Below are positions 25,980 to 35,540 of a stretch of 61,604 nucleotides of DNA, piece by piece; within the stretch, counting starts at the first letter, position 1; each line of letters begins with the position of its first letter. A model generated the notes under the pieces. That model searched no databases and had not been told where the DNA came from. It saw only the letters and a list, made by a program, of their open reading frames with translations. The stretch is from Segatella copri (GTDB lineage Bacteria > Bacteroidota > Bacteroidia > Bacteroidales > Bacteroidaceae), in contig NZ_JAHOEA010000019.1 in assembly GCF_019127135.1 (NCBI RefSeq), positions 1-61,604 of the forward strand, given 5' to 3'. The position numbers and the translations under genes are program-made.

Positions 25980-28967
25980 ATGAAAACATTTTTAAAATAT
26001 GTAGCAAGAGATATACTGGAGAAATATGGCAATAACCTCAGCGATATTGCAATCGTATTTCCAAACAAACGTGCAGCTCTCTTCCTCAATGAGAGTCTGG
26101 CCCGTTTGACCGACCATCCCATCTGGTCACCATCTTACATAACCATCAGCGACCTGTTTCGCAAACATAGTACATTGAAAGTTGGAGACCCGATCAAACT
26201 GGTTTGCGATTTACATAAAACATTCGTAGCCTGCACAGGTATCGATGAGACCCTAGACCATTTTTACGGATGGGGACAACTCCTTATCACTGATTTTGAC
26301 GATATAGATAAAAACATGGCAGAGGCAGAGAAACTCTTTGCCAATCTTAGCGATATACATGAACTTGACGATATATCATATCTTACAGAAGAACAGAAAA
26401 TGCTGATTAGAAAGTTTTTCAGCAACTTCAACGATGATCACAACTCTGAACTCAAAAAGAGATTTCTGCAACTATGGAGCCATTTTCTCGATATTTACCA
26501 ACAGTTTAACCAGCGTCTTGAAGAACAAGGCTTAGCTTACGAGGGGGCTCTGTATCGGAAAGTTGTAAATGATGAAAACATCAAATTTCAACACAAGAAA
26601 TATCTCTTTGTCGGTTTTAATATGATGCAAGTTGTAGAACAGAAACTCTGCGAACGCTTGATGAAAGAGGGTAAAGCACATTTCTATTGGGACTACGATG
26701 ACTATTATATGCAAAACAACCATGAGGCAGGTCACTATATTCGAGAATATCTTAAATATTTTCCTAACGAATTGAATGATATGCCTCCTCATGATCTTCG
26801 TGATATTTATCATAACTTTGATAACGATAAAGACATTACATACATTTCGGCATCAACTGAAAACATTCAGGCTCGCTATGTAAACCAATGGCTTAAAGAA
26901 AAAAAACGATATAAATGTGGAAAGAAAGTTGCAATCGTATTAGCCGATGAAGGATTATTACAAAGTGTAATACATAGTCTTCCTACAAACGAAGACATCA
27001 AGTCGTTACCAGACTATTCTGAGACCGACCAGTTATCATATAACATAACATTGGGTTATCCGCTTCAACAGACACCATTCTACAGCTTGCTGCAACATCT
27101 CATCAATTTGCAGGGTATTGGTCATCCCAAGCATAGTAACAACTATCGCTTACATTATGTGCTCATGGCACTTCGTCATCCATACACACGCTATATTTCT
27201 CAAAATTATAGCAAACTCTTGAGCGCTCTTGACGAACAAAAGCAGTTCTATCCTACCCGCCAATTCCTAAGCATGGATGGTGATGAAGGCTTGTCTCTGC
27301 TTTTCAAAGATTTGGGTGAGACTGCAACAGAAAATGAATACAACTTGAGACTCATCCAGTATCTGCTGGAAATTTTGAAGACAATAGGTGTGAATAGTAA
27401 AGAACAAGACGATCCTTTATTCCAGGAATCGCTCTTCAGGACCTATACATTGTTGAACCGTCTGCAAGAACTCATCCAGACAGGAGACTTAGCAGTAGAC
27501 TGCATCACTCTGGAACGACTCATGCAACAGCTCATCCAGTCAACAAGTATTCCATTTCATGGTGAACCTGCAGAAGGAATACAGGTAATGGGTGTATTGG
27601 AAACTCGAAATCTGGATTTCGAGCATATCTTAGTACTCTCATGCAACGAAGGAAAACTACCGAAAGGAGTAAACGATGCTTCATTTATTCCCTATTCGTT
27701 GAGAAAGGCATACGGCTTGACTACGGTTGATAACAAAGTAGCCATATACGCATATTATTTCCATAGTCTCCTTCAGCGCTCACGCGACATCACTTTATGT
27801 TACAATAACGCTACAGAAGATGGTCAATCGGGTGAGATGAGCCGCTTTATGCTCCAGCTTTTAGTAGAAAGCCATCATGACATTAAACGTTCATCACTGG
27901 TTGCAGGGCAAAGTACTATACGTCCTACTTACGATCCTATAGAAAAGAAGCTACATACGTTCATCAAGCTCAAGAATCTGAAAATGCTTACGCCAACATT
28001 TCTGAATACATATTTGAGATGTGAAAAGCAATTCTATTATAAATATGTAGAAGGACTGATTGAGCCAGATGAAATAGATGAAGACGAGGTAGACAACAAA
28101 GTATTTGGAAATATTTTCCACCGTGCTGCAGAACTGTTTTATCAAGGACTAGCAAGCAACAATGCCCTGACTACAGACAATAAAGGTAAACTCAAACTGA
28201 CTCGTCCTATCGTTATAACAAAAGAGCAATTAGAGCAAGCCTTAAAAGATGAATCGCTTGTTTATCGCCTGGTAGATCAGGCGTTCAGAGAAGAACTCTT
28301 TAAAGTTAGCGCTGCAGGATATCACCCGAAATATAATGGTCTGCAACTTATCAACAAAGAAGTAATAGCAAGGTATATCCGGCAACTTATCACGATTGAT
28401 ATGCGCCAGGCTCCATTCACTATACTGGGATTAGAGCTGGTAGTGAAAACAGGTATTGAAGTAGAAACCAGTATCGGTAAATTATCTCTTACAATAGGAG
28501 GTTTTATCGACCGACTGGACGCTGTTGCGGCTAATGGCAATGCAAACGGAAAAAATCTTGCAGAACGAATCCGCGTAATAGACTATAAGACAGGACGTAT
28601 TTCAACAACACATCCTAGAGCGCTGGATGAAGTATTTAATCCTTCTATGCTAAACAAGCATACAGACTATTACTTGCAATCCATGCTCTACTCAATCATT
28701 GTGAAGCATAATAAGGATTTGAATCCGGGGCAAGACCCCGTATCGCCCGGTTTGCTGTTTATACAAAACGCAGGAGCTGAAGACTATGATCCGACATTAA
28801 AAATGGGCAAGGAACTCATCAGCAGCATAGATGTATACGAAGAGGAGTTTATGAAACAACTGAAAGTTCTCATCGCCAACATCTTTGACAAGGACCAACC
28901 ATTCCGACCAACTGATGATAAGCATCGTTGCGAATACTGTCCATACGCAGCTTTATGCAAATCATAG
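25980..28967 (+). CDS. addB: AddB-like PD-(D/E)XK nuclease subunit with iron-sulfur cysteines
   Basis: A 995-aa partner of the AddA-like protein. The N-terminal part (VFPNKRAALFLNESLARL) is like the non-ATPase helicase fold of AddB, with no intact Walker A. The C-terminal nuclease has RCEKQFYYKYVEGL near 680, IDYKTG near 864, and CEYCPYAALC at the very end; one upstream cysteine plus three at the end match the 4Fe-4S staple of AddB nucleases. Together the pair should unwind and trim DNA ends for RecA loading and also restrict foreign DNA. Symbol used by family similarity. Confidence 0.83.
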   Translation: MKTFLKYVARDILEKYGNNLSDIAIVFPNKRAALFLNESLARLTDHPIWSPSYITISDLFRKHSTLKVGDPIKLVCDLHKTFVACTGIDETLDHFYGWGQLLITDFDDIDKNMAEAEKLFANLSDIHELDDISYLTEEQKMLIRKFFSNFNDDHNSELKKRFLQLWSHFLDIYQQFNQRLEEQGLAYEGALYRKVVNDENIKFQHKKYLFVGFNMMQVVEQKLCERLMKEGKAHFYWDYDDYYMQNNHEAGHYIREYLKYFPNELNDMPPHDLRDIYHNFDNDKDITYISASTENIQARYVNQWLKEKKRYKCGKKVAIVLADEGLLQSVIHSLPTNEDIKSLPDYSETDQLSYNITLGYPLQQTPFYSLLQHLINLQGIGHPKHSNNYRLHYVLMALRHPYTRYISQNYSKLLSALDEQKQFYPTRQFLSMDGDEGLSLLFKDLGETATENEYNLRLIQYLLEILKTIGVNSKEQDDPLFQESLFRTYTLLNRLQELIQTGDLAVDCITLERLMQQLIQSTSIPFHGEPAEGIQVMGVLETRNLDFEHILVLSCNEGKLPKGVNDASFIPYSLRKAYGLTTVDNKVAIYAYYFHSLLQRSRDITLCYNNATEDGQSGEMSRFMLQLLVESHHDIKRSSLVAGQSTIRPTYDPIEKKLHTFIKLKNLKMLTPTFLNTYLRCEKQFYYKYVEGLIEPDEIDEDEVDNKVFGNIFHRAAELFYQGLASNNALTTDNKGKLKLTRPIVITKEQLEQALKDESLVYRLVDQAFREELFKVSAAGYHPKYNGLQLINKEVIARYIRQLITIDMRQAPFTILGLELVVKTGIEVETSIGKLSLTIGGFIDRLDAVAANGNANGKNLAERIRVIDYKTGRISTTHPRALDEVFNPSMLNKHTDYYLQSMLYSIIVKHNKDLNPGQDPVSPGLLFIQNAGAEDYDPTLKMGKELISSIDVYEEEFMKQLKVLIANIFDKDQPFRPTDDKHRCEYCPYAALCKS

Positions 28968-29022
28968 AAACATCCATATATAAGTGGAAACCAAAAATGA
29001 TTGGTTAAAATGCGCAAAATAC

Positions 29023-29053
29023 TTGCTTTTTTGAATTTTTCTATGTATTTTTG
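29023..29053 (+). promoter_or_regulatory. Promoter of the second sigma-70 gene
   Basis: TTG at 29023-29025, 20 nt, TATTTTTG at 29046-29053. The start site near 29059 gives a leader of about 14 nt and rules out the upstream start at 29001. Confidence 0.7.
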
Positions 29054-29072
29054 CAAAAAAGAAATATTGGAT

Positions 29073-29690
29073 ATGACAGAAAAAGAAATAAACAAGATAG
29101 TTAGTGAGAACTTAAACTATGTAAAATCAGTAGCCAACCAGTATAAAGGTAAAGGCGTTGAGTTTGATGACCTGGTTAGCGAAGGAACTCTGGCAATGCT
29201 TATGGCAGCCAGAAAGTTCCAAGCTGACCGGGGCACCGATTTTGTGGCGTATGCCGGTCCTTTCGTTCATAAGGCTATATCACAGACCATCGATAAACAA
29301 TCAGGACTTTATCGTTTACCGAAAGACCAGAAGAAATTTGCCCCAAGAAACGCAGACAAGGCTGTATCTGTAGATGCGCCACTAAGCGCAAACAATCCGT
29401 ATACTCTATTAGACATATTAAACGATCCGGATGTAAAAATTGCAGATGATACCCTGAATATAGAAATGATGAAGAATAAGATGGCAGAAAGCATTGCAGA
29501 TTTATTGCCACGAGAGAAAGAAATCATCACCAAATTCTATGGTATAGGTGTTCCTAAAGAAACGATGGCTGAAATTGCTGAAGATATGGGACTCAAACGT
29601 GAGCGAGTACGCCAGATACGAAATCTGACCATACGCAGATTGAACAGGAGTATTCGCCACCAGGCATTGAGAAACTACTTCAAGAGGTAA
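29073..29690 (+). CDS. Sigma-70 family RNA polymerase sigma factor, non-primary
   Basis: A 205-aa sigma factor. Region 2 is at about residues 10-85 (ENLNYVKSVANQYKGKGVEFDDLVSEGTLAMLMAARKF shortened in places relative to RpoD) and region 4 at the end ([33 protein letters not shown]). The 3.0/3.1 part is reduced to SVDAPLSANNPYTLLDIL. The region 4 text is close to that of the primary sigma, so its promoters may be related, but region 2.4 differs (YAGPFVHKAISQTIDKQ). It probably directs a stress or growth-phase regulon; which one cannot be told. Own promoter and a strong terminator. Confidence 0.87.
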   Translation: MTEKEINKIVSENLNYVKSVANQYKGKGVEFDDLVSEGTLAMLMAARKFQADRGTDFVAYAGPFVHKAISQTIDKQSGLYRLPKDQKKFAPRNADKAVSVDAPLSANNPYTLLDILNDPDVKIADDTLNIEMMKNKMAESIADLLPREKEIITKFYGIGVPKETMAEIAEDMGLKRERVRQIRNLTIRRLNRSIRHQALRNYFKR

Positions 29691-29711
29691 CTCTCAATAG
29701 CTTGTAAAACC

Positions 29712-29753
29712 AAAAAGAGGGTGAATCATTAACTTATGATACACCCTCTTTTT
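29712..29753. terminator. Terminator of the GAGGGTG...CACCCTC family
   Basis: AAAAAGAGGGTG (29712-29723) pairs with CACCCTCTTTTT (29742-29753), inner ATCAT/ATGAT. Serves the sigma gene on the plus strand and the convergent AraC-type gene on the minus strand. Related in sequence to the terminators at 48.1-48.4 kb and 60.9 kb. Confidence 0.85.
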
Positions 29754-29783
29754 GTTTCATGATCTAGTTATTATATATTGCAC

Positions 29784-30206
29784 TTACTCCAATCCTTTGA
29801 AGTGAGAAGCACGATATTGACGAGGAGTAACTCCTGTTCGCTTGAAGAAATTAGCATAGAAACTCTGACGAGTATTGAAACCAGCCATTTCGCTGATATC
29901 TTCTACACTCATTCTTGCATAACGCTTATCGGTAAGCAAAGACATTGCATCGTTTACTCGATAATCATTCACCAACTCAGCATAATTCTTATGGAATCGG
30001 GTTGCACACACAGCTGAAATATAGCGAGAGTTAGTATTCAAATCCTCTGCCAGTTTCTTGGAACTATAGTCTGGATCCTTGTACTTTCTTTCAGTCACAA
30101 GAACGCGGAGTATCTCGTCGCGAAGGCGGTCCTTAGTTTCTTCACTCAGCATAGATTGATATCTTGCTATTTTTTCCTTTTTAGGTTGAATATTATACTT
30201 AGCCAT
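29784..30206 (-). CDS. AraC-type DNA-binding regulator, short form
   Basis: A 140-aa protein composed almost entirely of an AraC/XylS double helix-turn-helix domain: LAEDLNTNSRYISAVCATRF forms the first HTH, and MSVEDISEMAGFNTRQSFYANFFKRTGVTPRQYR the second with the family signature. There is no ligand-binding or receiver domain, so it may act constitutively or through partners, as with small MarA/SoxS-like regulators. Divergent from the LTA-synthase-like gene with about 180 nt between them, so it may control that gene. Promoter at 30232-30262. Confidence 0.88.
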   Translation of the reverse strand: MAKYNIQPKKEKIARYQSMLSEETKDRLRDEILRVLVTERKYKDPDYSSKKLAEDLNTNSRYISAVCATRFHKNYAELVNDYRVNDAMSLLTDKRYARMSVEDISEMAGFNTRQSFYANFFKRTGVTPRQYRASHFKGLE

Positions 30207-30231
30207 AGTTATGTTATAAAATTTATTACAA

Positions 30232-30262
30232 CAAAGGTACTATTTTTATTTAAAACAACCAA
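30232..30262 (-). promoter_or_regulatory. Promoter of the AraC-type regulator
   Basis: On the minus strand TTG (30262-30260), 20 nt, TACCTTTG (30239-30232). Leader about 20 nt to the ATG at 30206. Confidence 0.7.
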
Positions 30263-30323
30263 ACTTTTTCTCATTTTTTTGAAAAATAAACACAAAAAAG
30301 TCGTTTATATGAAATAAAATGGT

Positions 30324-30331
30324 TATTTTTG
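30324..30331 (+). promoter_or_regulatory. -7 box for the LTA-synthase-like gene
   Basis: TATTTTTG followed by C, with leader of about 53 nt to the ATG at 30390. The -33 is poor (TCG). Confidence 0.5.
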
Positions 30332-30389
30332 CATTAAATTTCAAACTCCGAACAGAGTATAGTGTAATTATTAGTCAAGAAGCATAGAT

Positions 30390-32300
30390 ATGAAGCAAGT
30401 ATTGTGGTTTATAAAAACGTATTTTACGTTTGTCATTTTGTTCTGTATTCAGAAACCATTTTTCATGATAATGGAAAAGGCTTCTGCTACACAACCCATC
30501 GATAATATCTGGAGCGAAATACCTACAGTGATGTGGTACGGTTTATCTCTCGACCTCTCTATGGCTGGTTACCTAACCGCCCTACCTGGTTTGTTGCTCA
30601 TTGCAACGATTTGGTTTCGTAAAGAGATTATACGCCCAATACTGAATGCTTATTTTATACTGGCATCTTTCCTGGTTTCCATTACATTCATACTGAATGC
30701 AGGATTATATCCGTATTGGAACTTCCCGCTAGATAGCACTCCATTATATTATTTCTTTACTTCGCCAAAGGATGCACTTGCAAGTGTTGGAGGGCTTTAC
30801 ATCTTTTTTGCTCTCCTCATCACCGTGCTGCTTACCATAGCCGTCTGGTTCGCACTCCGCATGCCTCATACCCAGAAGCGCTATTCCAGCAGATACAGCA
30901 ATTATGGTTTTGGAGATTTCGGCAGTGGTCGCAGAACACGCTACTCTGATATAGAGCATCATCGTTTGCGCCATTCTCTAATTTTGTTGCTGCTTACTGC
31001 CCTTCTCTTCATCCCTATCAGAGGAGGATTTACTGTATCTACAACAAATACAGGAAAAGCATATTTCAGTCAAAATGCGTTTTTGAATCATGCTGCTGTC
31101 AATCCGATGTTCAGCCTGTTTGAATCACTTACCCATCAAGAAGATTTTGCATCACAATATAGATACATGTCAGAAGAAGAAGCTAACAAGCTCTTTGCTC
31201 AAATGATAAGTTCAAGCGACCAGAACACCTACCCTCTTCTGAATGAAGAGACCCGGAAAAACGGAAAGCCGGATATACTTGTCATTATTATGGAAAGCTT
31301 TGCCAACGACATTATGCCTTCCGTTGGAACCCATAAAGACGTAGCTATATGCCTGGATTCAATTGCTAAAAAGGGAATTTTCTTCTCAAGATTCTATTCA
31401 AATACTTTCCGCACGGATCGTGGTCTGGTTGCTGTTTTGAGCGGTTATCCTGCACAACCTACAACCAGCATCATGCGCTACCCGGCAAAATCTGCACAAT
31501 TACCGTCATTGGCACGTTCATTGGCTAAAGCAAAGCATTACGGCAATGCATATTATTATGGTGGTGATGTTGATTTTGCCAACCAACGCTCTTGGCTGGT
31601 TTCCCAAGGCTATGAGAGAATCATTTCAGATAGTGATTTCCCTATAGAAGACAAATTGAGCAAATGGGGAGTACACGATCATATCGTAGCCAATCGTCTG
31701 CTTGCAGACATCAAGAAAGAACAGAATGCCAAACAGCCTATGCTGAGAATATTCCAGACATCAAGCAGTCATGAGCCATTCGATGTACCATATAGCAGAC
31801 TGAAAGACAAGCGTTTAAATGCATTTGCCTACACTGATAGTGTCATAGGTAATCTTCTGCGTGAATACAGCAAATTGCCTAGATGGAAAAATACTTTAGT
31901 ATTACTCGTTGCCGATCATGTTGGCGCATACAAAGAACATCTTGACAACTTTGACCGCAGCCGCTATCAGATTCCACTTATCATGACCGGTGGAGCAATA
32001 GCCCGCCCGATGAATGTTAAGCTCATTGGAAGTCAGCATGATATTGCAGCTACACTGCTCGGCCAATTAGGCATTCCTCACAAAGACTTCTTGTTCAGCA
32101 AGAATATGTTGAGTGATGCTACTCCTAAATTTGCATTCTTTGATGTACCCGATGCTTTCGGCATGGTATCAGAGGAGAACTCTATCATCTACGACAACAA
32201 ATCCAAAAAGGTTGTTTATGATAAAGGCAAAAAAGGTTATAACCTGAAGCGAGGCATGGCTTATCTTCAGAAGTTGTACGATGACTTGAGTGCAAAATAG
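30390..32300 (+). CDS. LTA synthase / phosphoglycerol transferase family membrane protein
   Basis: A 636-aa inner-membrane protein with about five N-terminal helices (to about residue 210) and a periplasmic sulfatase-fold domain. Metal and nucleophile motifs: IIMESFAND near 305, the candidate catalytic Thr in NTFRTDRGL near 341, TSSSHEPFD near 464, and VADHVGAYKE near 510. Family members transfer phosphoglycerol or phosphoethanolamine to glycans or lipids. In a diderm lacking lipoteichoic acid the acceptor could be a periplasmic glucan, a surface polysaccharide or lipid A. A PAP2 phosphatase gene follows after 70 nt and may recycle the lipid product. Confidence 0.87.
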   Translation: MKQVLWFIKTYFTFVILFCIQKPFFMIMEKASATQPIDNIWSEIPTVMWYGLSLDLSMAGYLTALPGLLLIATIWFRKEIIRPILNAYFILASFLVSITFILNAGLYPYWNFPLDSTPLYYFFTSPKDALASVGGLYIFFALLITVLLTIAVWFALRMPHTQKRYSSRYSNYGFGDFGSGRRTRYSDIEHHRLRHSLILLLLTALLFIPIRGGFTVSTTNTGKAYFSQNAFLNHAAVNPMFSLFESLTHQEDFASQYRYMSEEEANKLFAQMISSSDQNTYPLLNEETRKNGKPDILVIIMESFANDIMPSVGTHKDVAICLDSIAKKGIFFSRFYSNTFRTDRGLVAVLSGYPAQPTTSIMRYPAKSAQLPSLARSLAKAKHYGNAYYYGGDVDFANQRSWLVSQGYERIISDSDFPIEDKLSKWGVHDHIVANRLLADIKKEQNAKQPMLRIFQTSSSHEPFDVPYSRLKDKRLNAFAYTDSVIGNLLREYSKLPRWKNTLVLLVADHVGAYKEHLDNFDRSRYQIPLIMTGGAIARPMNVKLIGSQHDIAATLLGQLGIPHKDFLFSKNMLSDATPKFAFFDVPDAFGMVSEENSIIYDNKSKKVVYDKGKKGYNLKRGMAYLQKLYDDLSAK

Positions 32301-32370
32301 CCCAAACGACAGGGCAACAGATTATCAGAAACAAGAAAGCGAACATTACAGAATTTCATAAAGAAAGACA

Positions 32371-33069
32371 ATGATAGAATTACTTCATCAAATAGAACAG
32401 ATTGATACGCAGATTTTTCTGTTTTTCAATGGTTTTCACAACGAGTATTGGGATTACTTCATGATGATTTTCTCAGACCGTTTTGTATGGGTTCCATTCT
32501 ATGCCAGTTTTATCTTTGTACTGCTAAAGAATTTTCCTGTCAAGGTTGTGATGAGCACTTTAGTTGTTATCATTCTGATTATCTTATTTTCAGACCAGAC
32601 CGCATCAGGATTTCTGAAACCGCTAGTAGCAAGAATGCGTCCCAGCAATCCTGATAATCCAATCAGTCCGATGGTACATGTTGTTCAAGGATATCGGGGT
32701 GGCAGATATGGTTTTCCATCTTCTCATGCAGCCAATGCATGGAGCATGGCCTTCTTTGCACAATATCTGGTTCGCCGAAGCAAACTCACGATATTCTTAT
32801 GCCTATGGGCATTGATAACCAGTTATTCCCGAATGTATCTCGGTGTACACTATTTTGGCGACCTCATGATTGGTACGCTAATTGGTTTTCTCTATGCCAC
32901 CTTATATTATTATATATTTCAGCATTTTTTGAGAAAGCATACCGAACGTTTTAAGCCCAACCACGACATCAGATTTGCAAGCGTCCCTATTATTACGGGG
33001 CTCGTTTCAATTTGGGTAATCATTTGTACTAGTGGAATACTATCTTTCTATAATATACCACTGAGATAA
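32371..33069 (+). CDS. PAP2-family lipid phosphatase
   Basis: A 232-aa integral membrane protein of the PAP2 superfamily. The three active-site motifs are seen in order: KPLVARMRPSNP near 90, GFPSSHAANAW near 113, and SRMYLGVHYFGD near 153. The family removes phosphate from undecaprenyl diphosphate, phosphatidylglycerol phosphate or lipid A; LpxE/LpxF-like lipid A dephosphorylation is well known in Bacteroidota. Six hydrophobic segments are visible. It follows the LTA-synthase-like gene and could act in the same lipid pathway; the substrate is not settled. Confidence 0.9.
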   Translation: MIELLHQIEQIDTQIFLFFNGFHNEYWDYFMMIFSDRFVWVPFYASFIFVLLKNFPVKVVMSTLVVIILIILFSDQTASGFLKPLVARMRPSNPDNPISPMVHVVQGYRGGRYGFPSSHAANAWSMAFFAQYLVRRSKLTIFLCLWALITSYSRMYLGVHYFGDLMIGTLIGFLYATLYYYIFQHFLRKHTERFKPNHDIRFASVPIITGLVSIWVIICTSGILSFYNIPLR

Positions 33070-33145
33070 ACAAATGTATAAAAAGAGTTAGCTTATAAAA
33101 AAGGTTTAAATTAACATTATTATTAACATATAAAATATAAAGATT

Positions 33146-33520
33146 ATGAAGAAATTATCAATTCTTGCATTTGCTTTAGGGCTGATTGCCTTTACTGCAT
33201 GTTCTGAGAAAAAAGCACCAGCTCCGGCTCAGGCAGAACAGACAGTTGTAACCGATTCTGCATTTCAGGCTGCAGCAGCCGGTGAATATAAGAGCGCAGA
33301 TGGTGAGCGCAGTGTTACTTTGAACAGTGATTTCTCTGTTAAAGTAAAAGGCCTTAACAAGGAATTTTACAAGTGGGAATTGCCTGCTAAGCCAGAAGGT
33401 AAGGCTGCAGTAATAATCCTGAGCCGCAAGGGTCTTGATGCAGACGTTCAGGAGCAGGCTACACTCGATACTGAAGAAGGTTCAATCATTATTAAGAACG
33501 AAACTTTCCGCAAAAAGTAA
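33146..33520 (+). CDS. Small lipoprotein of unknown function
   Basis: A 124-aa protein with lipobox IAFTAC (Cys19), a Pro/Ala/Gln linker and a small beta-rich C-terminal domain (GEYKSADGERSVTLNSDFSVKV) that resembles the N-terminal NlpE-type or other small barrel folds seen in Bacteroidota lipoproteins. No firm family. An alternation of short strands is visible to the end. Followed by a good intrinsic terminator. Confidence 0.75.
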   Translation: MKKLSILAFALGLIAFTACSEKKAPAPAQAEQTVVTDSAFQAAAAGEYKSADGERSVTLNSDFSVKVKGLNKEFYKWELPAKPEGKAAVIILSRKGLDADVQEQATLDTEEGSIIIKNETFRKK

Positions 33521-33545
33521 TTAAATATGAACCTGGTATAAAAAC

Positions 33546-33582
33546 AGAACGCCCCCACTTCACAGTGAAGGCGTTCTTTTTG
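33546..33582 (+). terminator. Intrinsic terminator
   Basis: AGAACGCC (33546-33553) pairs with GGCGTTCT (33570-33577), inner CTTCA/TGAAG, then TTTTT. Ends the lipoprotein transcript. Confidence 0.85.
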
Positions 33583-33629
33583 GTATTAGTTTCCTTTAAG
33601 GTAAAAAGATTGTATTCAGGATAACGATG

Positions 33630-33637
33630 CAAAGATA
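33630..33637 (-). promoter_or_regulatory. Possible antisense -7 box
   Basis: The minus strand reads TATCTTTG in the gap between the lipoprotein terminator and glnS. It faces the convergent lipoprotein gene. No ORF on that strand would use it, and no -33 TTG is in place. Confidence 0.3.
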
Positions 33638-33773
33638 GACATATTTTTCGAAACGAACGAATCTTTTTATATGTTTAAAAACATATTTTGTGAATTATTG
33701 CTTTTAAACGCAAATTATCACTCTCAAAACAAAATTATCTGCCAGATAATTTCGGTACTTACAATTAAATTTG

Positions 33774-33781
33774 TATCTTTG
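33774..33781 (+). promoter_or_regulatory. -7 box of glnS
   Basis: TATCTTTG followed by CACC; leader about 31 nt before the ATG at 33818. The -33 is TTTCGG rather than TTTG. Confidence 0.6.
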
Positions 33782-33817
33782 CACCATAATATTAAAAATT
33801 ATTCTTTTTATTGAATT

Positions 33818-35533
33818 ATGGCAATTAATGAAGAAAACAAATTGGAAGAGAAGAAAAGTATCTCTTTCGTAGAACAGTTAGTTGAGGAAGACCTCAAAGA
33901 AGGCAAAAACGGAGGACGAATTCAGACTCGTTTTCCGCCAGAGCCTAATGGTTATCTGCATATCGGCCATGCCAAAGCTATCTGCATGGATTTTGGTGTT
34001 GCAGAGAAATATAATGGTGTTTGCAATCTTCGTTTTGATGACACCAACCCTAGCAAGGAAAATAATGAATATGTAGAAAATATTCTTCAAGACATCCAGT
34101 GGCTTGGTTTCAAGTGGGGCAATATCTACTATGCTTCCGACTATTTTGAGAAGCTTTGGGACTTTGCAGTCTGGATGATCAAGAAGGGCAATGCATATAT
34201 TGATGAGCAAACTGCTGAAGAAATTGCACAGCAGAAGGGTACCCCTACCACACCAGGTACTGCTAGCCCATATCGTGATCGCCCAATCGAAGAAAGTCTT
34301 GCTTTGTTTGAGAAGATGAATACTCCTGAGGCCGTAGAAGGCAGCATGGTGCTTCGTGCAAAACTCGATATGGCAAATCCAAACATGCATTTCCGCGATC
34401 CTATCATGTATCGTATCATCCATACTCCTCATCACCGTACAGGAACTAAATGGCATGCATATCCTATGTATGATTTCGCTCACGGACAGAGTGACTACTT
34501 TGAAGGGGTAACCCACTCTATCTGTACATTGGAATTTGTACCTCACCGTCCGCTTTACGATAAGTTCATCGACTTCTTGAAGGAGAAGGACGGAACTGCA
34601 GATGTATTAAACGACAATCGTCCACGTCAGATTGAGTTCAACCGATTGAACCTCACTTATACAGTAATGAGCAAGCGTAAGCTTCACCAGCTGGTTGATG
34701 AGAAACTGGTTATCGGATGGGACGACCCACGTATGCCTACTCTTTGCGGAATGCGCCGTCGCGGTTACTCTCCTGAGAGTATTCGTATGTTTATCGACAG
34801 CATCGGTTATACTAAATTCGATGCTCTCAACGATATGGCCTTACTCGAAGCATCTGTAAGAGAAGACTTGAACAAGAAAGCTTGTCGTGTGAGTGCAGTA
34901 CTTGATCCTGTTAAACTCGTAATCACCAACTATCCGGAAGGTGAATCAGAGGAAATGGAAGCAATCAATAATCCAGAAAATGAAGCTGATGGCACACACA
35001 CCATCACATTCTCTAAGAATCTCTGGATAGAGCGTGCTGACTTTATGGAAGATGCTCCTAAAAAATTCTTCCGAATGACTCCGGGTAAAGAAGTTCGTCT
35101 GAAGAATGCTTACATCGTTAAGTGCACTGGATGCACAAAGGACGAAAATGGTGTTATCACTGAGATTCAGGCAGAATATGATCCTATCAGCAAGAGCGGC
35201 ATGGAAGGTGCTAACCGCAAGGTTAAGGGTACATTGCATTGGGTATCAGCAGATCACTGCGTAAAGGCAGAGGTGCGCGAATACGACCGTCTCTTTATGG
35301 TAGAAAATCCATCTGCTGACGAGCGTGATTTCCATGAGTTGCTCAACCCAGATAGCTTCCACGACTATCCTAACTGCTATGTTGAGGAATATGCAGCCAA
35401 CAAGAAGCCAGGCGAATATCTCCAGTTCCAGCGTATCGGTTATTTCATGGCCGATCTTGATTCAACTGCAGAAAAACCTGTATTCAACAAAACCGTTGGT
35501 TTGAAGGATACATGGGCAAAACAGAATAAATAA
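33818..35533 (+). CDS. glnS: Glutaminyl-tRNA synthetase
   Basis: Class I aminoacyl-tRNA synthetase charging tRNA-Gln directly with glutamine. The 571-aa protein has the HIGH motif in PPEPNGYLHIGHAKAI (HIGH at 48-51), the GlnRS-type RFDDTNPSKE, and the KMSKS equivalent VMSKRKL near 284. C-terminal anticodon-binding barrel is complete. GlnS rather than GluS is supported by the PNGYLHIGHAKA spelling and by length. Own promoter; a 13-bp perfect inverted repeat (35541-35575) separates it from dedA. Confidence 0.95.
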   Translation: MAINEENKLEEKKSISFVEQLVEEDLKEGKNGGRIQTRFPPEPNGYLHIGHAKAICMDFGVAEKYNGVCNLRFDDTNPSKENNEYVENILQDIQWLGFKWGNIYYASDYFEKLWDFAVWMIKKGNAYIDEQTAEEIAQQKGTPTTPGTASPYRDRPIEESLALFEKMNTPEAVEGSMVLRAKLDMANPNMHFRDPIMYRIIHTPHHRTGTKWHAYPMYDFAHGQSDYFEGVTHSICTLEFVPHRPLYDKFIDFLKEKDGTADVLNDNRPRQIEFNRLNLTYTVMSKRKLHQLVDEKLVIGWDDPRMPTLCGMRRRGYSPESIRMFIDSIGYTKFDALNDMALLEASVREDLNKKACRVSAVLDPVKLVITNYPEGESEEMEAINNPENEADGTHTITFSKNLWIERADFMEDAPKKFFRMTPGKEVRLKNAYIVKCTGCTKDENGVITEIQAEYDPISKSGMEGANRKVKGTLHWVSADHCVKAEVREYDRLFMVENPSADERDFHELLNPDSFHDYPNCYVEEYAANKKPGEYLQFQRIGYFMADLDSTAEKPVFNKTVGLKDTWAKQNK

Positions 35534-35540
35534 ATCACCT

